A stretch of DNA of 64,000 nt from Cardinalis cardinalis (taxonomy: Eukaryota; Chordata; Aves; Passeriformes; Cardinalidae): the NCBI GenBank assembly GCA_014549065.1, contig JACDOX010000024.1, positions 5,489,577 to 5,553,576 of the forward strand, written 5' to 3'. The notes below the pieces were generated by a model that was not told the DNA's origin, did no database searches, and was given only the letters and a program-made list of their open reading frames with translations. Position numbers and translations under genes: made by a program. Every line of letters starts with the position of its first letter. Position 1 is the first letter of the stretch. Below, piece after piece: positions 24,701 to 34,600 of the stretch.

Positions 24701-27700
24701 ATCTCTTTTCTTTTTNCACTCAAACAGGTTTGGGTCATATGAACATATAAATGAGTAATATCTCATTTATCTGATGAAAATGAGAAATCAAAAATTATGA
24801 AAATGTGAAATCAAAATTAGAAAATGGCTCAAATCCAGATTTCACTTGATCCAATTCAGAAGGAAATTCACAAGATGTAAATGCTGAAAAAAATATTTAG
24901 GTTTTGTTTGAAGAGTTTTTCTTTTCACAATAAACAATTTATCCTGAATATTTTAAGAAAATGCTGACAACATTAACATAAAAGCTTTATTTTATCTTGT
25001 TTATCATGTTTGCAGTGCTGGTGTTGGAAGAACAGGTGTTTATATTGCACTTGACCATTTAACCCAACATGTAAATGACCATGATTTTGTGGATATCTAC
25101 GGACTTGTAGCTGAGCTAAGAAGTGAAAGGATGTGTATGGTACAAAACCTGGTAAGACTTATCCATTCTGTTTTCCTGTTGCTGAAAAATTAGTCATCTC
25201 TTCACGTGATCTACAAAACAAGACTATAAAGCTAATAGCAATCTGCTGTATAATACATTTTCTACCAAATCCTGCTTTTATTTATTTTAAGCACTGTGGA
25301 AGTATAATTTCTGTATCTACCTAAGTGCACGTAGCCAGCAAAGTCTTGACAAATGCTGAAAAGAGTGCTATTTATTTTTAAACCTAAATAATAATTTCTC
25401 CCTCTCTACTTAATTTGACTTAATTTGCTTCTTTAGTGTATTTTTTTGTGTATGCATATCTGGCATAGTCCACCAAACTTTAAAATATTCATTTACTTTT
25501 GAACTCATTATTGATTCCTTGATTCTTTGTCAATCGCTTCAAATAAAATAGTACATATGAATGGATTTAATCACAGATTTCAAATTGTTCGAAATCAATG
25601 GTGGGTTTTGGGTCTAGAAAAAGTACATTTCTAGCAGACTTATTTTGTATGGACAGGAGTCAGTGATGACCTGCTGGTGAGGAAGGCTTCCTTCTGCTGT
25701 ATCTGGAATTCTGAGTATATGTAAAGAAATAGTATTAGAATTTAAAGCTGATCCTAAATGCCCAGTGGAACAGAAATCAGCTTTGTTTGGAGAAGGTTTC
25801 TGGCATAAGTCTCCTGCTGGCCAGATCTAACCCAGGGCAGCCTGAAGCCTTCGAGTCTACAGCATGATTTACCAACTTCTCAGTATGGATGAGTAATTTT
25901 AGGATGAACTTCCACATGGCTGATGGATTTAAATTGATTTTAATATAAGGAGACTTGCTCCATTTGGAATGAAATTCTGCTGTTCCATATCACATCAGAA
26001 TATGTAAAAAGTGAGTCAGAATACACAAAGCAATTAGTCCCTCTTGAGAAGATTTTGTGGGACATTCTGGTGATATTCTGACATGATGTATCTTGTAAGG
26101 TGCAGTCTGGATCCCATGCACTCTAAATTTTCCCTTTTGAAGTTTTGATGCAACTAAGCAATTGCCAGTACTTTCTTGTGATGATGAATTCTGGGAATGT
26201 TTTTTTGGTTCTTGTTTTACTTTTTTGACTAGAAGTAGAATCATGTAGAGGTAAATCAAAGGCTGGAGGGCGATTTAATGGGAGCACTCCCAAAATAAAA
26301 TCTTAAAACAGTGAGACATTCGATAATATAATTTTATGTTTTTAAAACATGCATCATTTTTCTGTATCTCTTCATTTGAATGTTTCAGCAGGGGCTAGGA
26401 AAAAGTGTGCTAAAATGCAGTACAAGATGATGGTGTCAGAGTTCAGACTTCCTAACAAATCAAGTATCCATCTGTATGCTAGCTGCAAAATTCTGAGATA
26501 GCCTGTTCTCTGCCCAGGTCATTTCTAGCTCATATTTGCAAGACTACAAAAGTCAGATCAGCAACATAACTTGCCCAAAGGGAATCAGTCTTGTAAAGTT
26601 TTATGGTGGATTCAAAAGTCAAGCTGTTTTGAGAGTTCTGTTATAAAACACTGTTGAGTTGCCTATTAATCAGTTTTTATGTGATCAGCACAGAAGATAT
26701 AAAAGAGGAGCAATTCCTTCCCAGAACTCAGTATAGAAATCCCTCAGTAAAAGTGTCTGTAAGATCTATGAGTAAGATAAATAAAAGCTGATTGCTCTTG
26801 GACTTGTATTTTGCTTGTTTATAGCTTTGAAATAATATTCCTTTTGTTAACAAAGTCACAATATGTTACTGTAACCAACGGATGAGAATAGGTNAGACTG
26901 TCATTGTTTCTAACTGAGAAAATATCTAGTTAGACATAAATAGCCCAGGTAGCCTGCTTCACTCTCCCCTGGCAAAGCCAGAAAGATTTTCATTGCTACA
27001 TCATCAGAAGTTGCTGTATGACTGCGAGAGATTACAGAGCTTTCAGAGGCTGCATTCTGAACTGGAATAACCAATCTAAACTCCACTGAAATTTAAGACC
27101 TTCATTCTAGAAATCCGTATTTGTTCAGCAGACATATCAAAGTTTATCTTCTTGCCAAGTACAAGGGCTAGTTTGAAGTAATTTCATGCATTTATTTCAC
27201 TAAGAAAGTTATTGAAAGGTATAATGGTGCTGCATGCTTCAGAGGACCTGTGAAAAGCTGTTTTAATTACCCACAGATCTGGAGCTGCGGCAGTAACTTT
27301 TATCTATGTAAGCAAATTTCCCTCATATATCTGAGATACTTGAATTGCAAATTGATGGCTGGTCTGAAACAAAATAGCAATTATTGAGCCAAAAAGTTAG
27401 ATAAATATTTTTACCCGTGCAAAAGTCAAGGGTAAGAGTATGATTTTGGTGCGATATTCCAAATCCATCTCGACAAGGTCCTGGGCAAAATGTTTTAGCT
27501 GACCCAGCTTGAGCCGTGAGTTGTTGCACCAGGTGGTCTCAAGAGGTCTCTTCTAATCTGAATGTACCTGGCTTATTTTCTGCATCTACATATACAAAAC
27601 TTCTCCTGTGTGAATATATGCTTAATCCATTTATTATATTTCTGTCTGTTTTCATTCCTTTATTTCATTCCTACATTGCCTTATTTTGTCTTCTTCTTTT

Positions 27701-28748
27701 CAGACTTTATGTCCTTAAAAGTGTCAAATTAACTTTAGTTGCTCACTGTTTGTGTTATCATATGTTAAAAATGAGGCTACAGCTTGGGAAGTATCACTCA
27801 AAATACTGGGTTAATTTGCTCCTAGCACTGGTGCAAAGTCCTAGAACATATAGGTTTAGATTTACTTGAACTTCTGCATTTGAGTGCACCCTGCTGGTTT
27901 TCTCTATGGTAGAAAAAGAAAAATTTTCTTATCTAGATATTACATTCATGTGGTTCAGTTTCTTCAGTCTGCATCTCAGGGCAAAATGTCTTTTCAGAGG
28001 ATAAACATTCACAGAAAATTGTGGAGTAGTGTATTAGTCTCAGTAATGGTTAGTCTAATTTCATATATCGTATCGTTCATAAGGATTAATATGTTTTGGC
28101 AAATTTAAAGCATTATGTTTCATAATAATTGAAATCAGATCAGGCATATACAATATGGTCACCAAAGTACTGAGGTTGCTGAGTTAAACTGCAGTTACTT
28201 TGAGATTTTCTAGGTGTAATAGAAAAAGTTCAAAGGCTTTTTGGTATTGCAAGTAGATTTTTCTTCTAATCAAGCATCTTTAAATTCACATCTTGCAGGC
28301 ACAATATATATTTTTACATCAATGTGTATTGGATCTCTTGACAACCAAGGGAAGTAGTCAGCCCTTATGTTTTGTAAATTATTCAGCACTGCAAAAGATG
28401 GACTCTCTGGATGCCATGGAAGGTAAGGAGATACAGACTGTGTCCAAATTTTTTTTCACAGCAGGTGCAATGACTTTTCCAGACTAAGAAGCACCAAAAA
28501 CTCCTTTGACATGCATTTTTTGCTTTAAAAGTATAAATATCTAGCTTTTTGCTGTTCTTTATTCCCCCTCACAATAATGGTCATTGCTCAAGCTTTCCCC
28601 ACGTTTTTGCTCATGCAGGATCTTTTAAATTCAGTGAAAAACAGTTCTCTGCCATAAGTTACTATTTGTTTACAAGGTAGGCTAATTTAATATATCTGTT
28701 TCTTCTGCAGGTGATGTGGAGCTTGAATGGGAAGAAACAACCATGTAA
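2869..28748 (+). CDS. PTPRQ: PTPRQ, 3' part: transmembrane, juxtamembrane and phosphatase exons (spliced)
   Basis: Receptor-type phosphatase Q, a type I membrane protein with many extracellular FN3 domains and one cytoplasmic phosphatase domain. In the family it acts mainly on phosphoinositides and is needed in hair-cell stereocilia. Thirteen exons were placed by frame-consistent AG/GT boundaries: 2869-2968, 3748-3876, 5107-5151 (cassette), 11387-11413 (cassette), 12071-12152, 16539-16629, 18008-18084, 20502-20636, 20753-20878, 23051-23199, 25016-25151, 28299-28422 and 28711-28748. They give about 394 residues without the two cassettes and 418 with both. Visible in order: a hydrophobic transmembrane stretch, a basic RIRQKQK stop-transfer, the KNRF substrate loop, RCHQYWP, the WPE loop, the catalytic HCSAGVGRTG, and the Q-loop in QNLAQYIF. 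The protein ends EETTM. The N-terminal ectodomain is not in the window. Identity rests on recognised motifs and synteny with MYF6/MYF5. Confidence 0.93.
3748..3876 (+). CDS. PTPRQ: PTPRQ juxtamembrane exon
   Basis: The acceptor is ccatttag and the donor gtaagc. It encodes the basic cytoplasmic anchor RIRQKQKEGG followed by an acidic linker ending DLELKDERFTR. It leaves two bases (cg) for the next exon. The downstream exons at 5107, 11387 and 12071 are all compatible with this phase. Confidence 0.92.
5107..5151 (+). CDS. PTPRQ: PTPRQ 45-nt in-frame cassette exon
   Basis: The acceptor ttccag and a strong donor gtaagt bound a 45-nt exon, exactly 15 codons long, that keeps phase 2. In frame after the 'cg' of the preceding exon it reads R-YSSFFFRRKEIFVIQ, with the last codon completed by the next exon. 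The composition (aromatic, basic, hydrophobic) is plausible for a membrane-proximal segment. I recall similar residues in mammalian PTPRQ isoforms but cannot verify that here. It could be constitutive or alternatively spliced. Confidence 0.75.
11387..11413 (+). CDS. PTPRQ: PTPRQ 27-nt microexon
   Basis: The acceptor tatttcag and donor gtaagt bound 27 nt, which is nine codons, again in phase 2. Joined to the 45-nt exon it completes Gln and then reads LLSYRKSIK before PISKK of the next exon. It stands alone between introns of about 6.2 kb and 0.66 kb. Gene finders often miss exons of this size. The frame match on both sides and the consensus splice sites support it. Confidence 0.72.
12071..12152 (+). 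CDS. PTPRQ: PTPRQ exon, start of phosphatase domain
   Basis: The acceptor is ttactttcag and the donor gtatgt. It encodes PISKKSFLQHVEEL and then an Asn-rich stretch to FQEEFS, matching the N-terminal helix of receptor PTP domains. One base completes the split Arg (or Lys, if the microexon is used) codon. The exon ends in phase 0. Confidence 0.92.
12580..12611. repeat. Exact 15-mer tandem duplication
   Basis: ATTCTGTAAAATTTT occurs at 12580-12594 and 12597-12611, period 17, in a PTPRQ intron 0.4 kb downstream of the exon at 12071. It probably arose by slippage. Confidence 0.8.
13960..14160 (+). mobile_element. CR1 LINE 3'-end fragment, + orientation
   Basis: The stretch with phrases such as ctttgagcaatcagatctgg, ggggttggactagatta and cccttccagctca, ending in tctatggttctat, follows the order of the avian CR1 3' terminus, including the terminal tctatgattctat-like repeat. 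It is degraded and 5'-truncated, as is usual. The left boundary is approximate. It lies in the PTPRQ intron between the exons at 12071 and 16539. Confidence 0.8.
15691..15757. repeat. (GATA)n tetranucleotide microsatellite
   Basis: About 16 units of GATA/ATAG with one interruption (gattgata near 15711-15717), in a PTPRQ intron. The length is typical of a polymorphic marker. Confidence 0.95.
16539..16629 (+). CDS. PTPRQ: PTPRQ exon with KNRF substrate-recognition loop
   Basis: The acceptor is ctttgcag and the donor gtatgt. It encodes ELPKFLEDLASTDADLPWNR and then SKNRFPNIKP. The KNRF motif (Phe codon 16611-16613) stands where most PTPs have KNRY. It ends with one base of the Tyr codon. Confidence 0.92.
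16951..16962. repeat. C12 homopolymer
   Basis: Twelve consecutive C bases in a PTPRQ intron. The run is prone to sequencing and length error. Confidence 0.85.
18008..18084 (+). CDS. PTPRQ: PTPRQ exon (NNNRVKL / DYINASYVS)
   Basis: The acceptor is atgatag and the donor gtaagt. After the split Tyr it encodes NNNRVKLMPDAGIPGSDYIN and then ASYVS, the conserved DYINASY block of PTP domains. It ends in phase 0. Confidence 0.92.
20502..20636 (+). CDS. PTPRQ: PTPRQ exon (FIATQGPLPGTVGDFWRM)
   Basis: The acceptor is tttcttag and the donor gtaagt. Its 45 codons begin GYLCPNEFIATQGPLPG, continue through DFWRMVWE, and end TQCFEKGR. These are the core PTP motifs FIATQGP and FWRMVWE. Confidence 0.95.
20753..20878 (+). 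CDS. PTPRQ: PTPRQ exon (RCHQYWPE, beta-sheet core)
   Basis: The acceptor is ctctgcag and the donor gtaagc. Its 42 codons begin IRCHQYWPEDNKPVTVFGD and end RDLKIER, matching the region of PTP domains that follows KCxQYWP. Only 116 bases of intron separate it from the previous exon. Confidence 0.95.
23051..23199 (+). CDS. PTPRQ: PTPRQ exon with WPE loop and catalytic cysteine
   Basis: The acceptor is tatttttcag and the donor gtaaat. It encodes HGDCMMVRQCNFTSWPEHGV and runs on to MVVHC. The general-acid loop reads WPE (Glu codon 23099-23101) in place of WPD. The catalytic Cys codon is 23195-23197. The exon breaks inside the signature after 'ag' of the Ser codon. Confidence 0.95.
25016..25151 (+). 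CDS. PTPRQ: PTPRQ exon with P-loop arginine
   Basis: The acceptor is gtttgcag and the donor gtaaga. It continues the signature as AGVGRTGVYIALDHL, with the P-loop Arg codon at 25029-25031, and ends SERMCMVQNL. Together with the previous exon it restores HCxxGxxR. Confidence 0.95.
27445..27570 (+). mobile_element. CR1 LINE 3' fragment, + orientation, strongly diverged
   Basis: The order 'ccatctcgacaaggtcctgg', then a Leu-Ser-like 'tagctgacccagcttgagc', then 'caccaggtggtctcaagagg', then 'tctcttctaatctgaatg' parallels the CR1 3' region (cctggacaaggtcctg, ctaggtgaccctgcttgag, ggactagatgatctccagagg, tcccttccaacc). It lies in the last long PTPRQ intron. Boundaries are approximate. Confidence 0.65.
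28299..28422 (+). CDS. PTPRQ: PTPRQ exon with Q-loop
   Basis: The acceptor is tcttgcag and the donor gtaagg. It encodes AQYIFLHQCVLDLLTTKG and then a C-terminal tail through YSALQKMDSLDAMEG. The Gln of the Q-loop (QNLAQ across the junction) is present. It ends with one base of the Gly codon. Confidence 0.93.
28711..28748 (+). CDS. PTPRQ: PTPRQ terminal coding exon
   Basis: The acceptor is cttctgcag. It encodes GDVELEWEETTM followed by TAA at 28746-28748. The last residues, T-T-M, fit a class I PDZ-ligand pattern (S/T-x-hydrophobic), and the acidic residues before it are typical of such tails. Confidence 0.93.
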
Positions 28749-28843
28749 ATACTAGGAGTAAATATTACAGAAAAGGAGATTTTGAAAATCAAAGTAATAT
28801 TTTTCTAAGCACAGGGGCCAAAGCGAATTCCCCTATTTTGTTG

Positions 28844-28849
28844 ATTAAA
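28844..28849 (+). terminator. Weak candidate polyadenylation signal ATTAAA for PTPRQ
   Basis: ATTAAA lies 96 bases after the PTPRQ stop codon. I saw no AATAAA in the following 1.3 kb, only weaker variants such as AGTAAA and TATAAA. The true 3' end is undetermined. Confidence 0.25.
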
Positions 28850-31658
28850 GGAAACACAGATGATTGAGACATCTTTTCTTCTATCAATGTGCCTTCATAA
28901 ATAAGTTAAAGTATTTTATTCAGAACACTGAGCAATAATGGTTTGGAGTACTTTTGCACAGACTGCACGTCGGGTGTTATATAAATAGTGCATTCAGTAT
29001 GTATTTAAAGTGTATTTGAACACATTCCTTTTTTCTAAACTATCTTTGTAAAAGAAAAATGAGCCAAATAGGATGTAAAAAATTAATATTTCCATTGAAC
29101 CTATTTTGGTGTGAATTTGCTGTGTTCTGTATGTTTTGGTTTTAAGTAAAAGCTACAGTTTCTTTACTCATTCTTGATAGATTGGCTTCAGTGTTNTCAG
29201 TTCTTGCAGATTAATTCCAAGACCATCACAATGATCTTTACCTCACTGTATGTTCTTGTGTTTTGAATATATTTTTTTACAAGTGGTAGTACATCAGCTC
29301 ATGATCCTGAACAGCTGAAGAGTCACCTTCTGACATGGGGAGGATTATTCAGCTTTTACACAGCACACAGTAGCTCTTCAGGGACACTTGGGGCTATTTA
29401 AACTATTTTATATTCAGCAGGTTGGGTTTTTTTAAATGCATAATGATGATTGCATATGTTCTGTGCAGAAAAAAAAGTGTTTTACATTCCTGCTAGTTTT
29501 TCAAGTAGATAAAACAAAGTAAAACTATAAATCTATTATCTGTTATAATGAATGCTAGATTGATTTTTGTAATAGAATGCTTAGAATTCATTCACCTTTC
29601 TTGAATATATCACTATTCACCATTTTGAAAGGTTGCTCAAATTTTAATATCAATTTATTTTATAATATGGTTGTCAAGTAAAATGTTTTTGCAACTTCCT
29701 CAGATTTGGGAAATCACTGCAGACACTGAAAATTATGGGAGCTAATATCTAGAGATTTAATAAGAGAAAACATCTTCCACTCCCAATGATGATGATACAA
29801 TGATTATTGTTATTATTGTAAATAGATCTGAAACAGGAATGACAGAAGCAGGAAGCTTGTATCTGAAAAGAAAAGCAAAATTAGTAGATTAGGAAGACTA
29901 TAGAGATAATGAAACTGTGTGCTCTGGTTTTAAATGGAAATGGCAGTATTCAATTGATATTATTGGGGGGAAGGGTTGATTGCTAAGTTTTTCTCAGGTA
30001 AAGAAATGTATCATATACTGAATAACAATGAAATTGTGACCTTAATATGAGATGCAAAACATAATAGCAAAGAGACTTTGGAACTGCCATCTTATATTGT
30101 GTTTAGACAGAAGTTAAAGCTGTCTTGTTGAGGCATCAAGCTCAGGGAAGTCAGACAAAACTCTTTGGAGCCCTGAAATATGTATGTGAGGGGCTGTTCT
30201 TGTGTGCACACAGTCTGAACAGAATAGCCAGTGAACAAAAATTTCCATTTCTTCACTGTAGCTTCCAGACAGAAAATGCTATGCAGAAGGTAATGTGGTA
30301 TATTTTCAGAACTAAACAATGGTGTTTTTAGAAACTGGCAAGGATGGTACAGTGAAGACCCTTTGTAATTCTGCAGAAAGTGCCAGCCAAATATCTAAGA
30401 TGAAAACTAAAAGACAGCATTCAAGGAGGTAGAAGTGGTCTACAGAGATATTTGGGCAATCTGTCTTTTAGGAAGATCAACAGTATTGTAAACATCACCT
30501 GTCAGGCTAAAAAGAAAACAATGCCTTATAAAGCTTGATAGGGGGAGAGAGAGGTGATGTCCACAGCTGTTCAAGTCTCTGGCAAAGCATTCGCTGCAGC
30601 TCTAGTTTCATTTGGTTCCTATGAAACATGTGTTCTTCATTTATTATACATGTACTTTAAAGTATTCTGACAAATTGCTTATAGGGACTTACAGATGTTT
30701 TTAATGATTTGTGGTTGTACTTGGTAGCAGTACAGGGAGCACTGTGATAAATTGACATTATAGAGTCATAATCTTGTATAGTCTTATATNCACAATGGTG
30801 GAATATCTGCAGGAGAAAACTAAGCTTTATGCAACTCAGAGATGCAACTCCAGAAGTTCTAAATGTGCCTAAGTGTCCTCTGGCTTTTATGAAATACTTA
30901 ATGGTGAAGATTCTATAGACTCCTTTAGGAGACCTTCCTATAGTTACACTGTGGGTTACACTGCATTCAGGAACAAGCTTGCCTGACAGAAAATGGGACT
31001 CCCTTTTCTCTATGAAAAGTAATTCAAGTACTTTACTGTACAATTTGACATAAGCAATCTGATATATGCCACCTTGATGCATTTTGCATTGTCTCCAGGG
31101 TAAAACATAATATTCAGCATGAACTGGCCACAGCTCATAAGGTACATGGTCAGGGAAAGAAGTATCTCCAAGCAATTCTCTCCAAGTACTGGTTTTTAGT
31201 AGTTTGAAGCTTCCTGTGTGTCTGCCAATGCTTTACAGGGATAGAGGAGCATCCATATATCAAGAAATTCCTCTAGACCTCAGTTCAGTTACGAAGGAGG
31301 AATTTTTGTCTTCCATCCCTCCTTCCCTTTTGAAATAACCCTTCCCTATGGTCGTGCTACTGACAGCACCACAGAGCTGGAGTCAAGCAGAATTTGTCCA
31401 ATTGCTATTTAAAAACAATATTTATATATATGAAGCAGCCCATCCATTCATTTTTAATGTCACCACTCAGTTTTCTACAAATTCTTGGCACTATTAATAT
31501 AGCAAGAGTGTACTCTGCCAAAATTANAAATAGAATTAATAAAAATTGGAGAAAAAAGCAGAAATTCTACANGATTATTGAAATTAGGTCACACTGTATT
31601 AAATTATCTTGCAAATTTCTAGNGACTGAGATATCTCCATANAGAGAAGAAGCAATAN

Positions 31659-31676
31659 TTATATATATATATGTAT
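31659..31676. repeat. Short (AT)n repeat
   Basis: A run of about six AT units within AT-rich intergenic DNA, with several single Ns nearby. Confidence 0.7.
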
Positions 31677-34600
31677 TTATAGCCAGTTCTGCTGGACAAT
31701 TGACTACTGTCAGGGCCCTTAAAATACTGACTTGTTCTGTTCACAAAGGTAACAGAAAGAGAGCAGAACATTAAGTTCTTGTTGAATTTTAAGCACTTCT
31801 TATACTATTAAAAGAGTTGATAAACATAATTGTGATTTTANTTCATATATGGAGCTATTCAGTAATTTATTTTCTTAACATTATGTGAAAGATTAATAAT
31901 GTGAATTATCTGTGTAGTACCATCTATATATTGCTGCAATATAGAGTATGATCTTAAGCAGTTACTAAGAAAATTGGCAAAGAACAATGAGTGAATCATA
32001 TTTNATACTAAGGTAGCATGACAGGGAGCTTCTTGGTTGCATACAGAAATTGAAAAACAACCTAGATGTGGATATGAATTTGCTGAGATTCAGGATACAA
32101 AGCCCTGTGAGGTCTGTGAAGAGAGGAGATTTTTTTTCTGAAAATAAAATTTGAGAAGTACCTGTTTTAGANGGCTANACATATGTTAAGCANAACANAA
32201 GATCATTGTCTATCCATGGAAATATTCAGTAAAAATAGATCCAAAATAATTTTTCTTTTAAGACATATGACAAATATTTAATTGGCCACTGGTTTAGAGG
32301 ATATACACATGGTAATAATGAATNCAGGGTTGTTTTATAACTAAGTTATGTGCCCATTCATTGCTGCAATGCATTGAATACAATAGACTGTAACTGGAAA
32401 CCACTGACACATAGCACTGAACATGTCTTTGTTGGTTTTGATTTTAAGGAAATGAGTCAGAGAAANTGTGCTGAAAGGTGATGCTCTGTTTTAACATTTT
32501 CTCTGTGACTGTTGTATCACCACTCTACGGTGTCAAAAACCCCAGTTCCTCTCAACATTGTTCTCCATATTCTCTTCTCTTTTCTAATGTTGTGTTTCTT
32601 ATCTGNATGTGACTATATTAGAAGGAATTGCAAACAGTAGTATGGGTCATGTGAATTCCAGTACTGGAGGTAGTGGTCTTACAGGTGTGGTCCTACTGCA
32701 NACCTTCCCTCTGTCTCTTTCCCATGAGTTGGTTTCCAGATGACATCATGGAATATCAGCCATGGTTTTGCTCTGACTCCTGCTCAATACATTTTTTGCC
32801 TTATCTTTTCTGTGGCTGTGATTACCAGGCAAGTGCAAAGCTATTTCTGTGGTTCCAGAGCAGAGCTATGTTACCAGTGGCACATCTTTGCAGCATCAGC
32901 TCTGTTCACAATTGTAAGGGTAAGCTGATTTCCTATCCAGAAGTTCCCCTTACTGNTAAAATAAATTCTGGTATAAATTTTAGTACTGGTCATTGTTCAG
33001 TGTGAGCTGGAGGAAGAATGATGGATTCAGTGTTTGATATTTTGCATGGAGATTCTCTTTTCCCAATAACTTTTCCCAAACAATGCTGAAGTAATTACTA
33101 ATTTTGTTTCTTCTCACAGCTCCCTTATCATGTAGGCCCTTTCTGAGATTCTATGTAAACAAAACTGAAAATCAATGACTTTTCACACATTTCATAGATC
33201 TCACATCATCAGGCAGCTTGCAATGAAGTTGTGAGTCTGTATTTCAGTTGAAAGACAACATTTAGAAGGTTTCAGATATATTTGGATCATCTTACTCTGC
33301 TTGTTGATTGGTGTTACCAGGGTGATCTTTTTGTAGGATGACAGCTGCACCCAGCTATCTACTGTAATAATGAATAAACTGTTCCAGTACTCCTTACAGT
33401 CAGTACTGTGAGAGCTGGGGGAAGTTTTACAAGGATGTTCCCAAAATATTTTGGAGGAGATGGAGTTCTGTATGATATAAAAAGAATACTTGGATACTGG
33501 AAACCTAATATGCAGCTAAAGCTGTACCATTCACAATTGCATTCCGTGAAGCCTGCTGAGCAGGGGGTGTGTCCTGGAGCACACAGAGCATATTTGGGAC
33601 AATAAAACAACCTGAGTAATGCATGGTGCAGGGAACTCTTGCCATCCATGCAGGAATGAACTTATTTAAGTTTTACCATAAAATGTCCCTGGTTTACTTG
33701 AAAAAGACAAATGCAGATAACACCTATTATGACAGCTGGTAACATCCTTTGTGATTCGACTTAGTGTGAGGAACAAGGGACTCTATTTAGTAAAGTCTTT
33801 CAGTAATCGTAAATATAGAAACAAATACTTTGACACCACAAGTGCAGAACATGGACAGACAGTATATAGACAAGGAAGATTTTCTTCCATTCATGGAGGC
33901 ACAAGCATAAAATTAATTAAANCTGTACATCCTTCTCTTCCCCTCAGTCTGCTGTCTGCATGTGCTCACCAGTTGGGAATAATATTCATTCGCAAAATAA
34001 CATTAATTCACTTTTAATTTGATTCCTATATGGGCAATCCCTTTCTCAGAATCCAGCATAAAGCAGTTACAGAACTGTGCCTTTTCATCTATCTGCCTTC
34101 TGTTTGGATTCACAATAGCTCCATCTGACTAGTTTTCTTACAGAATTCTACTAATTCTCTNTCAGTATTAGAGACACAATACACAGAGTGTGAATCTGGG
34201 CTTGCATATTGTGCACAGAATCCTTCACTGAGCTGCACTAACACAATGCTGTGCTCCATGCCTGGGCAAGGAATTGACCTGAGGAGAGTGGCTGCCTAGC
34301 AGGTAATCCTACTCCCTTTGAGAACAAAATAGTTATCTGACAATGCACTGTCCCATTCAGGGAGTCTAGAAAATGTTCTCAAAGCTGTCTGACATATATA
34401 TGTAGGAGTTTCATCCTAACCTTTCTCTGCTAAGGATGAACAAGAAAATTCAGGTTGTGGTCATCATTGTTAGCAATCCATCTTCGTTCCATAGGACACC
34501 AAGAAGCAAACCTCTTATTTAACTGGTATTAATAGTGCTTTTAACTTATAAAGGCTTACTGTCTTCTTCATGGTTTGCACTTAAAGTGCACTTAAATTTT

